Below, piece after piece: positions 30,730 to 42,594 of a stretch of 64,000 nt of DNA. The notes under the pieces are model-generated. The model was not told the origin of the DNA. It was given only the letters and a program-made list of their open reading frames with translations, and ran no database searches. This stretch comes from Latrodectus hesperus (lineage: Eukaryota > Arthropoda > Arachnida > Araneae > Theridiidae). The stretch spans positions 88,238,859 to 88,302,858 of the forward strand of contig CM075853.1 in NCBI GenBank assembly GCA_037975125.1, given 5' to 3'. Each line of letters starts with the position of its first letter. Positions within the stretch are counted from its first letter, which is position 1. Made by a program: the position numbers and the translations under genes.

Positions 30730-31420
30730 GATATTTAAAAGTTGATAAGCCAGGGAAATATGGTGTATGGGACAGAATTTCCCAATCTAGTTCTGTTATT
30801 TTATAACGAACTCTTTTCTTGGACATGGAGCACTGCCATCTTCTTTTCTTGGACTGTTCCCTTTAAATTATCCAGATGCTGACAATACTTTTCCAAATTG
30901 AGCTTTCTTAATGCTCATTATGTATTGGCCCTCAAATGCCCACCATATACACAACATTCAGAGTCAAGTTCGTTTTAGAGGAGGAAAAGCTAGATTTTCG
31001 TTACAATGTACCTTTCTCCTTATGATGCTTTTGGGGATAATCTACTTTTCATCCGCAGTCATCATTCGGTTCAAGAAGGGCTCGATTTTGTCCCGAACAA
31101 GCAGAGATGTGCATAGGATTTTTGAGGATGACTCGATCTTCAAATTTCTTCTGACTTAATTCATGTGGCACCCATTTTGAATATTTCCTCACCAATCCTA
31201 TCTTCTGAATAGTTTGCGGAGCTGAACTAAGCTTTCTGCGATCTCCGGTGCTGTCAGAAAAAGATCTTGCTCTAATGTGATTTTAATAACATCGTCATCG
31301 GTCAAAGGATTGAACTTTCCGGTAGACCTAATATATATAGGAGGGTAATTGTAAAAAAAGTACCAATCATATATAAACCTTAGACTATTAAATTTCACAC
31401 CGAAATATTACGATGGATGC
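30730..31420 (-). pseudogene. Mariner-like transposase pseudogene
   Basis: Minus strand. The N-terminal helix-turn-helix part GKFNPLTDDDVIKITLEQDL followed by LTAPEIAESL (31198-31398) is followed in another frame by GLVRKYSKWVPHELSQKKFE, a canonical mariner motif (family: WVPHEL). Then MTADEK and a stop where the family has Trp (first catalytic region, family GDEKW). Near the other end are ITELDWEILSHTPYFPGLST and KYHLFL (family: LGWEVLPHPPYSPDLAPSDYHLF). Several stops and shifts; inactive. The sequence between is heavily eroded. Confidence 0.8.
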
Positions 31421-31784
31421 ACAATTGCTTGGAAAATTGCTGAATTGAAAAATAAAATATGATTGTAAGGGCATTCTCATGTTGGGGAGTATGTCTGTCT
31501 GTTTTAGGAGTAAATGATTTGATATTCATTGACAGCCTAATGATTCATACTATTCATTTAAATATCAACTGAAAATTTGGATACCTGAAAAATTTGTATT
31601 TCTTTTACGAAATGGAGTGATCATTTTTATCTCAGGTGTGTTCCTTTTGCTCCAGTGTCTTGAAAACATCACTTCAGTAACAAGAGTTAAAACGTCATTG
31701 GAATACCCTCGAAGAGAACTAGAATTAGAAATTATGAAAGCAAAACAATAACTGGTTCATGTTCCATAATCATGATGAGTAAGC
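31421..31784. other. AT-rich spacer
   Basis: No recognised feature. Confidence 0.45.
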
Positions 31785-32070
31785 CCCAAGTTGTTTACAT
31801 TTGGTGGCATAAGTAATCGCGTCGCCAAAACAAGCATGAAATAAGGAAAAATAATATATATGAATGATTTGTATCAAAAAGTGTAGAAAGAGAGTTCATT
31901 TAAAAATAAATTTTAAAAAGAGCACTTAAAATTTTAAATAGAAATTCTATATTTTGATCTCATAATCATTAACGCGATCAGTTTCATGAAACATCATTTG
32001 CAGTAAGTTGAAGCATAAAACGTGAAAAGTTAATTCGATTTTAAGAATATTAAACTGTTGGTTAATAACT
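31785..32070 (+). repeat. Rep-B copy 1 (unclassified repeat)
   Basis: Ordered matches with 63185-63540: GGTGGCATAAG against GGCGACATGAACG, CATGAAATAAGGAAAAATAA against CATGAAACAAGGAAAATAAT, AGAAATTCTATATT against GGAATTCTATATTAA, and a shared AAGCAT..AACATAAA-type end. Also similar to 52560-52840. Non-coding; class unknown. Confidence 0.5.
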
Positions 32071-35000
32071 ATAATATCATATTTTAAATACATTCCCATA
32101 TTCTATTCTCCATAAAAATGATTAAAAATAGCCCACGCTGGACATATATGGACTTTGGAGGTAACTCGATCGTAACTCGAACAAGACGCGCGTTTTTCCT
32201 AATTTTATCCAATATATGGACATTTAAGTTATATCCTCATTTTGAAAGAAGGAATTTCCATCAATAATAAAGAGCAATAAACATAGAAAGATAAAAAAAA
32301 ACAGGCCTACGACAAATCGCAACAAAAGGAAAATCCGCCAAATAAAAACGCTTGCCAGGATTTGACGATTATCACAATTATGTGAAAGAATTATCCAAAA
32401 ACAGAAGGAAAAAACTACATAATGATTGATGGCAAGGGAAATGATAGCAAAAAAAATTGTTAATCCGTTGCACGGTCGTCTAAAAGAGGCAATAAATACA
32501 GAAACGTTATCCAATCAAAAAACTGATTCATGGAAATATTACATTATTCCTACACTATGACATAATCAAAGCATTTCCTAAATGTGTATAATGATGGATA
32601 AAATTCTACTGGTTTTTGTTTAATAATTTTTAATCAAAAAATTAACAATTCAACTCAAAATATCAAATGTAGTTTTGTAACCAATAGATGTCGTTAAATG
32701 TTCATTAAGATAAAATATTAATTTTAACAAATATATATATTACTATCCCTTTGCAAATGGTAAATGTACGAATATATTTGAGATTCATTGTTTATAGTGT
32801 TGAATATTTTACCTTTGCCAATGCTTTCATTTTAGGAAATGAAACACGCATAAAAATGAAGTGTGAAATATATATACATCTATATATACACATTTATTTT
32901 ATTGTTTTCAGTTGAAATAAAATATGAAATGAAATAAATTATATAGTAAAATGTTTTATTTACAAAAATTATAGCATATTTATTATATTGAAATCTTAAC
33001 ATATGTATATAACTTTTCAAACAAATAACATCACTGTGCGAAAAAGTGAATCGTAAAACGTAAGTCAATTGTAAAAACTAGACTGAATAACTTTTTGCAT
33101 GTGATATTTTGAACGTATACATATAAATTAATTTATAAGTAGTTTACATTTGTATATATCGTTGTTCTATAGTTATTAAATAATCCATTCTACTGAGTTA
33201 TTAACCATCATATAAATCAAACACAGTATAGCTGCACGACAGCATAATTGTTACAATTGTCGAAGAATAATTTTTGTTTCTCTCTTAACTTTTCAAAATT
33301 AAAGTTGTTGCCATCTCACTTTTACAAAATAAGTGACTCATTCAGTCAATCAAAATTCAATTTTCATATAGAGTGACTACAAATATAAAGAACAAATTAC
33401 ATATTAGCTTAAAATTTAAAAATCATAACAGCATAGATGCATTTGTAAAACATCATATTAAGATTCATAATTTGGTCCATGCCAATAAATTGATTTTTAG
33501 CTTTTCAATAGACATCAAACGTTTACTAGTTAAACTTCTCATAAAAAATTATTATTTTAGCTAATTTAGTGCGTTTCTGTCATTGATTAATTAATGATAA
33601 ATTGAAATTTTTATCACGGCATTTTAGAATTTCTTTTTTATTAATGATAACCTGCCTTATTTTCTTAAATATTAACATTTGGGAGTTAATCTTTGCCATT
33701 AATAACACAGATATGAAGCATATTCATTTGTTTTTTGGGCCTGTTTCATAATGATATCACTTTAGCATAAATTTATCTGAAAGGTTGTTGAATTTACTTA
33801 ATCGCATTTGTTACTACGTCAAACAATTTTATCAACGTCATTCTGAATTTTATAACTGTAATCTTACACATATTTGAATTTTCTTCTTTTTGAGGTAAAC
33901 TAATCATTTAAAGTATTTCTGAATCCATATATTTTCACTTACCATATTATTAGCTCGGGAATTCTATGAATATTCTTCATTATAAAAAATTTGCAAAATA
34001 AGCTTCATTAAAACTTTATTAGCACCTTATGTGACTGAATTGTGTTTTTTCTACAATATGCCTTAAAATTTCTTTTGCAATATTAGTTTTTATGGTACTA
34101 TATTAATATATAATCTTACATAGATGTTTCCACTGCATTATGGGTGGAAATTTGGTATTCGTTTGTTTCTACAGCCCTCATTATTGGAAGGGTGCCAAAA
34201 TCATTCCAGATATAGGGGAATATGTTTATTAATTGGATATAATGTGCAGTTGTGTGATTGCCTTTAGTGGAGCATCAAAACTCCGTCAAATATTTCGATA
34301 GGTGTCGGTTTGCAGTTTTTGCTGATTTATAGGGTAGAAATAAGAAAGTAAGAGAAATTTTATTTAACATTGAGGAGAAAATGACCAACACAAATGAGAC
34401 TTTTGGAGTAATGACTTAACAAAAGCTTAAAATTTAACTAATATATTCATAAAAGAACTCGTTATAAAATGGTAACACAGCTAAATAAACTCATAAACTT
34501 TCGAAATAATTTTAATCTTTTAAACACAAATTTTCAAATAAGAATTTTGTTTTCAAAACGCAAACTTTAAAAACAAAAAGGAAAATGATCTGGCTTTCGT
34601 TAATATTTTTTAAATACACTTTTCCAAAGGAATCCAATAAACAGCTGGAAGGGGATGGTAATTATAAATAGTTTATTAGCAGAAGAATATGGAATTTCGC
34701 TTGTAAAAAAACTAGCAAATCTAAATTTCATATTCAGTATTGAAGAATTGGAATTCATTTATCATGTGTTGCAAGAGTTTTTCATTTTATTACGTTTTTT
34801 CTGACATCGATATTTGCTTTTCATTTATTTTTGCTCATTGTTTATCTAAAAGCAGATCAAATGAGTCGAGGAATGCTCAATTATTGAACATTGTAATCAG
34901 AGCCCCATTCATTCCACTTCCAGAGCATTTCTAATCAATGGCATATTGAGGAAAGAGTAAACAGGTTCGCTGTTGAGAGCAGCATCCACATTTCTTTAAA

Positions 35001-35234
35001 CAAGGATAAATGTATTATTTTTTATCCTTGTTTATATGAGAAATGTTAAAGGAATATCGAAAGAAAAGGGAATTCGATCTCACATTTTGCATTTTTCTCA
35101 TCAATTTTAAAATGGAAAAAAAAACCTGTCTTTATGAAGGGAGCGAAATTCCGATATAATGCACGGCAGTGTTAATTTTATATTGTATTCAAACCAGCAT
35201 TAATTATGACTCAAATTAATTACCAATGTTATAC
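32071..35234. other. 3.2 kb AT-rich region with no supported gene
   Basis: Only short chance frames on both strands. A perfect 14-bp inverted repeat with a 10-nt loop lies at 34997-35010 and 35021-35034 (TAAACAAGGATAAA and its complement). Confidence 0.5.
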
Positions 35235-35515
35235 ACTCGAAACTGTTTCTGCGTTGTGGATAGGGACCACGTAAAAGAAAACACATTAATATAATCTCAA
35301 AACATTTCAGGAGTAAAAAAAACAGTTTTCGCAAAACAATTAAAAGTTATTTTTATGCGAAGAATTGAATTGCATAAAAATATCTTACGTGGAAAATAAT
35401 TCAAAAAGTACAAAAATATCGCAAGTATTTTGATTTGAAAGATAAATGAGTATAGTGATAAGAAAAATAATGTACACCAGTACTAATCTAGGACCTGGAA
35501 AGCACTGGATACATA

Positions 35516-36424
35516 GACATACGCGACGGAACACCTGGTTTGTACCTTAGGTTATAAGGTGAGCACTGGATACAGACAGACAGACAACGAGAAGAAGAGG
35601 CCCTGTTCTATTCCTATTGGCTATCAGGTTGTGCCTCTACTTCAGTCTAGAATGTCGGACACCCAGCACGGAGTGCCAGGTGCCCGCTGGGAACTGTAAT
35701 CTGGGAGCTTGAGCCTTAAGAGGTTCTCCAGAACGCTCGACACATTGTTTGAGAGACGAATGCTTTACAACGGTGGGGCTTTCAAGCCTACAGTGATCTA
35801 CGCAGTAGACCACTGTATCACAGTTCGGAATACAAATTTGAAATAACAGAATTAATAAGATAGGATCAAGTGAAACAGAAAAATAAATGTTAACAGGATC
35901 TAAATAAATTTAAGTAAGGATGGCTGAAATATTTACATAATTTACGAACAGAAATTGATTATAGTTAATGAAATTTAGAAGTTTATAGGAATAAAATGTA
36001 ATTAGTTCTTTACATGTCTTGAAATTTAGATAAGTACAAAGTACTAGTAATTTTGGAAATTGAAAAACTGGTGATTAGTTTGTTTGTTACTTGAATTGAA
36101 AAATTTAGTTAATTTTCGAAATCTGTTGACTCTGCTTCTGAGTTATAAGATTCCTGTTGGTGAGCAGCCAGGTCTTTACACATTTGGAGTCCTTTTTCAT
36201 GAAGGAAAGTAATTATTTGTATTAATTTTTTTGTTCTGAACTTGTTCGTTGTGCAGAATTTTAGGAACTGGTAGTTGGTTTGAATAGATGATTTTTTGAT
36301 ATGTAGATCTTTGGTTTGAGGACATTCTGTGATATAATGCAGTAGTGTACCAATTTGGCCACAGATGCAAGATGGAGATCTAGATTTGTTAATTCTGTGG
36401 AAGTAGCTGGAGCAGGGCGCATGG
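35516..36424 (-). mobile_element. 5'-truncated LINE insertion in Rep-A
   Basis: Minus-strand LINE. The break at 36424 lies inside ORF2 and the opposite end carries a (TGTC)n tail next to 35575-35590. The target phrase AGCACTGGATACATA is duplicated at 35501-35515 and 36425-36439. A third copy, AGCACTGGATACA at 35562-35574, sits directly at the LINE tail, leaving about 46 bp (35516-35561) of filler or a second small insertion. A long 3' UTR with no open frame runs from 36108 down to about 35590. Confidence 0.75.
36109..36424 (-). pseudogene. LINE ORF2 C-terminus (zinc-finger tail)
   Basis: Reads HAPCSSYFHRINKSRSPSC, then CICGQIGTLLHYITECP: a C-x-C...H-x4-C finger that closes ORF2 in several LINE clades (R1, I, jockey types; family G-P/F-x-x-YL-x-RF...C-x-CG-x-x-GT-x-x-H). 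It continues to TAA/TGA at 36109 without a stop, so this tail is intact, but the endonuclease, RT and any RNase H were lost by 5' truncation at 36424. The apparent start MYPVL comes partly from the flanking duplicated target and is not a real start. Confidence 0.8.
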
Positions 36425-36600
36425 AGCACTGGATACATAAAAATGTATTTTGTATTGGGTTAATAATACACATGGCTGACGGAATACTTCTATAATATGT
36501 GAAGAATCAGAAAAATTAAATGGCCGACCAAACCATTTCATTTTCTTATTGACAGTTTCATCCATTATATTCCAATCTGATTGAAATGATCATCAGAAAT

Positions 36601-37272
36601 CTCACCAAGGCGAAAAAAAGTTTCAGTGCATTTCCCAAAGAAACAATATCCTGTATTTGCGACCAACACGCTCTTGAAATTTTAATTTTATTCATGCAGT
36701 CATTTTCAATTCAACCCCACACAAAATTTCGGAGAACATGCAGAATATATATATTTTATTCCGATAGGCTGAATATAGAAGTATTGTAGAATTCAGTTCA
36801 ATTTTTATAGCGCTATCCATATTTCATTTGAAATCCTCTTCTTTTAAAATAATACGCACGAAAGGAAAAATCGCGCAGTCATATAATATCCCTTTCAAAA
36901 AATTGCTTTACAAGAGGATTTCAATTTTGAGATATGCGATATGTTTTAATTTTAAAATATATTCTAACAGGAAAGGAAAGGTCGTCTCTCTTCTCGAAAG
37001 AAGTTTTCTTATCAAAGGAGCAGAAACTTTGCCATTCCTTTGGCACTTGATATCCTCCAACGGAAGCTCGAGCATCCCTGAAAATAAAAATAAAAGACAA
37101 TGGAGCAGAAAGGAGTTCCGACGAGGGAGAAAACAAACCAGGAGGAATTTTCGAGGAGATAACGGAAAACGACTGGGACTTAAAACTTTATGGAAGCAGA
37201 CGATACTGCCTGTCTAAGACTTCTTAACAAAGAATAAAATTATATATATATATTACCTTTAAAGTCTATAAA
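36601..37272. other. Unassigned stretch with a 129-codon frame
   Basis: The plus frame 36828-37214 (129 codons, MKSSSFKIIRTKGKIAQ start, very basic end with RKEFRRGRKQTRRNFRG) is the longest non-repeat frame in the window that I cannot assign. It spans a GC-richer patch (36985-37200). No domain, signal peptide or membrane segment is visible, and the opposite strand is also open for 71 codons, so it may well be chance. Confidence 0.2.
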
Positions 37273-37885
37273 TCAGTTATTCCATAGAATAACTAGGTAC
37301 TTCATGTTATAACTAGACACGTCAGTTAAAGTACATATAGTAGATGAAGAATATCCTACTTCATCAATTCATTCTATGAAGTAACTGATTCAGCCATTTC
37401 ATTGAATAATTAGATACTTCTTAATGAAGTTACTAGAGATGTCAGTTAAAATTATAAAGGATGAAAACTATCCAATTTTATATTTTTTTCTATGAAGCAA
37501 CTATTCGAGGAAACAACTTACTTTTTTACAGATTGGTCTCCCATTCCTGAAGTCATTGTCTGAAAACGCCTGTTTTCAAGCATTGCAAAAATATTTGCTA
37601 TTTATCCAAAATTTAAAATACCAATATAAATGCAATGTCGTAAAAGCAACGGAATGACGCATACTCACACTCTACAAAATAGCTATGATAGTTCCAAAAC
37701 TGACTGAAGGCACCTGTAAGCGGCTTAAAGAACTTTCGAGTGCCGCATTTCGTACTTTATAGGTGAAGTAATTACTTATTTGTAGAATACCTAATTAAAT
37801 CGAAGAATTCGATAATTTTACACACTTTAACTTATTTGTCTAGTTATTTCATGGAATACCTAGTTATTCTGTAAAATAACGGTTT
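37273..37885. mobile_element. Foldback-like element with long inverted ends
   Basis: The 57 bp at 37276-37332 match the reverse complement of 37825-37881 at 47 of 57 positions with no gap (counted by hand); the shared core is AGAATAACTAGGTA then CATG, ATAACTAGACA and GTTAAAGT. A second, diverged direct copy of the left arm starts near 37391 (GAATAATTAGATACTTC, then GTCAGTTAAA), about 118 bp away. The roughly 330-bp centre has no reading frame. The structure fits a foldback element or MITE; no clear target duplication was found, so the family is open. Confidence 0.62.
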
Positions 37886-38270
37886 TCATGCTAACGGTGA
37901 ACCAAAAATGATAAAACGCATTCCAAAAAACCATGAAACTTACGTTTTAAATTAATATTTCAGAAAATTTGCCATAAACAATAATGGCTATTGAATGCAA
38001 GCAAATTACTTATTAATATTTAATTATTTTATTATTTTAATAAAAACAATTGAGGAAACATTTACATTAAACCAATTCATTTGCCATTTCTTTAATGCAA
38101 AGCCTATTATAAAATTTGTAAAAGTTTTAATTTTATCTTGCATTAAGAAAAAGAGAATATTTTATACTCATAAATAAATTTATAATATATTTTGAGAAAC
38201 ACACACTTATACGCACGCACTAACACATTGTTTTCAATTCGTAGGCTATAAAGTCTGATACAAAATAAAC
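37886..38270. other. AT-rich spacer
   Basis: No recognised feature. The end of it (38240-38270) is probably the 3' terminal region of the mariner element on the minus strand. Confidence 0.45.
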
Positions 38271-38334
38271 AAGAAATTTCTTGCCGTTTTCAATGACTGA
38301 AAAGAACCTGACCTACAGAAAGTGTAGCCTAATG

Positions 38335-39470
38335 TTAGTCCTCGAAGTGATCACCATCGGCACCCAGCACCGCCTTCCAACGTGTCCCCAGTTGTGGAAA
38401 TTCATTGCGGTAAAAGTCATGGGTTTTGGAAGCAAAGAAATCCGTGAGTGCTTGGCACAAGTCTCCTTCATGGGTGAGCCGAGCTGGCATACGAATGGTT
38501 AGCGCTCTTGCCTTCGGTTCAACAGTTCGTGGGTTCGAATCCCACCTTGGGCATGGATGTTTGTAGTGGTTCGGAATCCACTTTAAGCCGTAGGTCCCGG
38601 TCTAATGAGCCTTCGTGTGCAAAAAATGACCGTTGAGCGCCAAGCAAACCTTTATGGGTGAAGGATTTTCCACGAACATGATTGGCCAGGGAGTGGAAGA
38701 GGTGGTAATCTGAGCTTGGAATGGAAGAGGTGAGTAAGAAGATTGGCACAGTCTCCCAACCAACTTGCTGTACGGTATTCCTCGCCACCTGCTGGACATC
38801 CAGTCTCGCGTTATTAGCCAAGAACATTGAACCCTTGCGAATAATCAGTGATACTTGCTTCTGTTGTATTGATTTTTGCGCATGTTCCAATTGTTGAGAA
38901 TACAGGTACACAGTGATCTTTTGGTAGTAGTTCATTGTGAACCACTTGATGACTAGTCCACCAGACGCAAAGCATAATCTGCATGGGTGGACTTACACTA
39001 TGCGGAACAGTACTCTGGGGTGACAAGCGACGTTTGGAACACTTGGGAGTGTCATACAGGACCTACTTTTTGTCACTGGTTAGGCTCGATGGAATATGGA
39101 TGCGTTACGGTGGCGAGAAAGCAACGATCAACAGGCTGCCACTCATTGTTGCTTATGGACTTCAGACGGGGTGTGAGTAACCCACTTGCTCAGTCTGTAC
39201 CTCTTGCCTAAGCGGTGCAGATGAAGTCTAACCTTGTAACCGGAAACATTTACTTTTCTGGCACGTTCACTCCACGTTTGACTATTTCCTCCTCAATGGC
39301 TGCCTGCAAGGCTTCATCATACAAGGCTTGTGGTCGTTCACTTTGAGTACGTTAATTCACAGCACTATCCACAAACGTCGACGTATTCGACGACTCGATG
39401 CAGCAGCTGATAAACCCACTTTGAAGTCGTAAAGCAAAGAACACGGAAAGAGCTTCTTCGACACATCCAT
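38335..39470 (-). pseudogene. Mariner transposase pseudogene, split by a SINE
   Basis: Minus strand, from MDVSKKLFPCSLLYDFKVGL (ATG at 39470) to FED and TAA at 38335-38337, the usual end of this family. Motifs in order: GLSAAASSRRI (helix-turn-helix), ALYDEALQAAIEEEIVKRGV, RYRLSKWVTHT, LTSDKK and a TAG where GDEKW has Trp, MQIMLCVWW, ELLPKD, then after a frameshift near 38925 YLYSQQLEHAQ, FLANNARLDV (family HDNARPH, catalytic Asp lost) and SSDYHLFHSLANHVRGK. A SINE-B then interrupts FTH, and the C-terminus resumes with QALTDFFASKTHDFYRN. Apart from stops, shifts and the insertion it is full length. One of the better preserved mariner relics here. Confidence 0.9.
38478..38650 (+). repeat. SINE-B inserted in the mariner gene
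   Basis: GCCGAGCTGGCATACGAATG (A box inside), GTGGGTTCGAATCCCACC (B box), body GTAGTGGTTCGGAATCCACT, tail GACCGTTGAGCGCCAAGCAA. Flanked by TTCATGGGTGA (38467-38477) and TTTATGGGTGA (38651-38661), an 11-bp target duplication with one change that belongs to the mariner FTH codons. It lies antisense to the transposase. Confidence 0.95.
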
Positions 39471-42285
39471 ATTTCTTCGCCGCTGCTGTACGAGTTACGA
39501 CTGATAAATGTGCGCGGTGGACCTGCTTTTATAACGACTGGTATTCCTACTGTTAGAAAGTGAAAGGAACTGTGCCTGGCCCTACGCGGCGCTGTTTGCA
39601 CTTCATGTTTTCTGTTCTTTTGTAGTGTAGTAGAAGAGTAAAAATGCTGTAATAAAGTTGTGCTTTTGTGTTTGTCACTAAATTCTTTGTTTTCCTTAAG
39701 GAATCTTATTTGAAAATACTTTTATGATCATATCAAAATATCTCCAGCATCGGGTAGATGCAAACCCCATGAAAAAGAACATCGAAAGTATTTGTTAAAA
39801 ATATTTATTTTCGATTTTGACATAACACCTACTCTTGATTGACCAGTGTCTTAACCACGTCATGCACTACTTTTTGCATACTTATTCTCACTTCATTCAA
39901 TGTCAACGTGGAAAGAATTTTCCTGTTAACCTTGTAAATTATTTAAGCTAACTTGCTTTAAATATCCTCAAGAAATGCATTCTTTTCTGTGCCATAAATA
40001 AGTTTGAGTTATTTAAGCATAAAATTTAATTTCTTTTTCTAACAATTACTTTTGAAAACATTCATGAAAATTGCAAATCTGAAATTTGGAAATATTTTAA
40101 GTATAAACCTTATAAAGCTCATTTATTTTACATACAAATTTACGAAAAATACATGACGATTAGAGTTTCAATTTGAAAATAAGTTTCTTTTTTAAATGAG
40201 AAACTGAAACAGCTTAATTTTTGTCTTTATTGTATTTTAAGCATTTAATAAACCATAACATATAAACTGCAAGTATTTAGAATATTTTAACAAAATAACT
40301 ATATTCTTTAATGTTTGTGTACATATTTTCTTCATACTATTAAACAATTTGAAAAATATCAGACATCGTAGTATTTTTTTCTCTCTCTTTCATTTGAATA
40401 TTTGTATTTTTCCAAAAGAAAATTAAATTTTTTTAAAAAATTAAATTAAAAAGAAATAAAAAAATAAATAATAAAAAGAAAATTTATTATTTATTTTTTA
40501 ATGCTCATTAAAGAAACCCTCGTGATTCAAATAATATGAATGAATGAGTAGAACTTAGAACATAATTAAGCAACATATGTTTCACTATTTTATTAACTTT
40601 TGTTTGGTAATAAGAGGAAAATATGAATGTTTACCAATTTTCAACCATTATGTTGTCAAATTCTTACTCATATAGAAATTTTATAACAGACATTTGTTTT
40701 CAAATTACTTCCAAACTAACGAAATGGCGAAACAAGTATGGATACACAATATTATACATCAATCATTGTGTTGATTCTATTGAATATTAATTAGGTATTT
40801 ACCTTGAAAATACGTCTTGTGTGCATTCGAACTTGCGTTATTATGATATTTTCCGAATGTTTTCGATTTCAATTAAAGCAACATTATGTAAGCCTTTTCA
40901 AAATACAGAAAAAATGCTGACTTTAAATCAATTGTTTCATTTCTGCAGCATTTTTATTTCTATCTGAAGAGCTCAATGAGTTTGAACTGAACAATATTTT
41001 TAAATAGAAATAAGGTGATAGCATTTTATTAATTTTACATAGTTAATTAATCAATAAATTCGTACTGCATAAAATCGCGTTTATTTGAATCTTAAAATAC
41101 CAAAAGAAATTATGCAAAATATATATCTCCATTGATTTCTGGGTGTAGTTATATGGATAAAAATCGAAATGTTTTCCCAAATTTCACCTTCAAATATAAA
41201 AATCACATCTTAAAAATCAAACTTCTTTTAGTACACATTCAAATAATGAAAAAGTCATTCTACTTTGGATCAAGAAAATATTTTATATTGCAGCAGTTTT
41301 TGAAATAAATTGCTTAAAGGCAAAAACTGTATTTAGAGTCTGTGAATATTAGCCAACTGCTACGATGTGTGTGAACATTCCCTTAAAAAATTTCCAATCA
41401 GTGTAGCGCAACCAAAAATGAATAACATTCGTAACTCACCGGAAAGGAGAACGATGAAAAGGTCGACACACTTAATATAAAAAGTGAAAATTTAACCGGA
41501 TAAATTCATTTTTAAGAAATTATCAGTAAATCTCATTTTGGCGACAAAGCAAATGAGCTCGGTGGTTCTTTCCTGCAGATACGTTAGCTTTTATTTATTA
41601 CTATTTAAGCTGCAGAAATGGTGCCAATCATCATTCCCAGAGTATTTGGAGCTCGGAAAAAGTGTTCTTTAACGGAGTGAGAAATTTCGTTTTGGCTCAA
41701 TTCGTTAATTTAACGGTTTATAAAGCTAATTCAGAGAAAATAAATTGTTGCTATGCGTGAGATGGGATCTTTATTCAAATGTACAGTAAAAAATGGTTTG
41801 TGTCAGAGTTTAAATTATAGCAATAAAGCATTGACAAACTATAGCTTCTCTAACATGGATTTTCCTTCCCTCGAAATGCACAATGTTCTGATCATTCTTT
41901 AAAGCAGAATAAATTGTTAAAAGAAGATTTATTTTTAGTTGAAAAGCAGATTAATGAAAACAGAAGAAGGATAAATTTTCTTATAGAATATAAATAAATA
42001 ATAAAAGTAATTAATGACTTAATAAATGTAAAAATTTTCTACAGAATCTTATTTCAATATTATTTTTTTTCGTGGTCAGTTTAGACATCTATATTTATTT
42101 TTCTTTAGAAATATAATAAATGCTGATAGCCAAAAGTTAAGATTTTGTGTGTGCTTAATATTTTAAATAAATCCGTAAGAAATAGAAAAAAACATAAATG
42201 GTGAAAATAATGATTTTTAAGCAGTTATTTGTTGCGTTTTTCATTACTTTAAAATGTAACTAATTAATCTGATTGATTTAAAAGT
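39471..42285. other. Mariner 5' flank, then 2.6 kb AT-rich DNA
   Basis: 39471-39640 is GC-richer and is probably the 5' UTR of the mariner element; the terminal repeat was not identified. From 39640 to 42285 the sequence is AT-rich with no supported gene. A 17-18-bp A/T inverted repeat lies at 40458-40475 and 40483-40500. Confidence 0.45.
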
Positions 42286-42387
42286 AACTAATTACGTTCT
42301 TCTTCTTCTTAGAATTGGGTTTGTATGGCATTGGGCACTTCTGCTTTTATCAGCATTTTGTGCCATTAACTCCAAACCCAATGTTTC

Positions 42388-42594
42388 CTAGTTCCAGTGG
42401 TTCAGGTCACCCACTTTATTAATAAAGTCCGATAACCCTTTAATGGAGTCTAGGTGTAACTCTCTAGTATGGATGATGCATAAAGAAGTTAATCTAGGGA
42501 GGGCAACAGCCTCGCATTCATAAATGATATGCTCTGCCGTTTCCTCTTGCGTATGACATATCCAGCAGATAGGGTCTTGCTGAAATAGTCCCAT
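42388..42594 (-). pseudogene. ORF2 C-terminal zinc finger of the LINE derivative, copy 1
   Basis: Reads MGLFQQDPICWICHTQEETA then EHIIYECEA: a C-x2-C-x8-H-x4-C finger, as found at the end of ORF2 in R1/jockey-type LINEs, and ends FINKVGDLNHWN. It is in a different frame from the upstream ORF1-like part, so after the deletion it would not be translated as a fusion. The Met is internal to the ancestral protein and not a true start. Confidence 0.75.

Larger units (their letters stand above)
35235..36600 (+). repeat. Rep-A copy 2, split by a LINE insertion
   Basis: The left part (35235-35515) matches Rep-A elsewhere: TTGTGGATAGGGACC, AAACAGTTTTCGCAAAACAA, GTACACCAGTACTAATCTAG and AAGCACTGGATACATA. 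The right part (36425-36600) resumes with AGCACTGGATACATAAAAAT and goes on to GGCCGACCAAACCATTTCAT and TCATCCATTA, as in the 51.7 kb copy. The 909 bp between are foreign. Confidence 0.72.

Noticed and set aside
36828..37214. 129-codon frame as a host gene
   Set aside because: No domain or splice context, basic low-complexity end, opposite strand also open; kept only as an unassigned frame.
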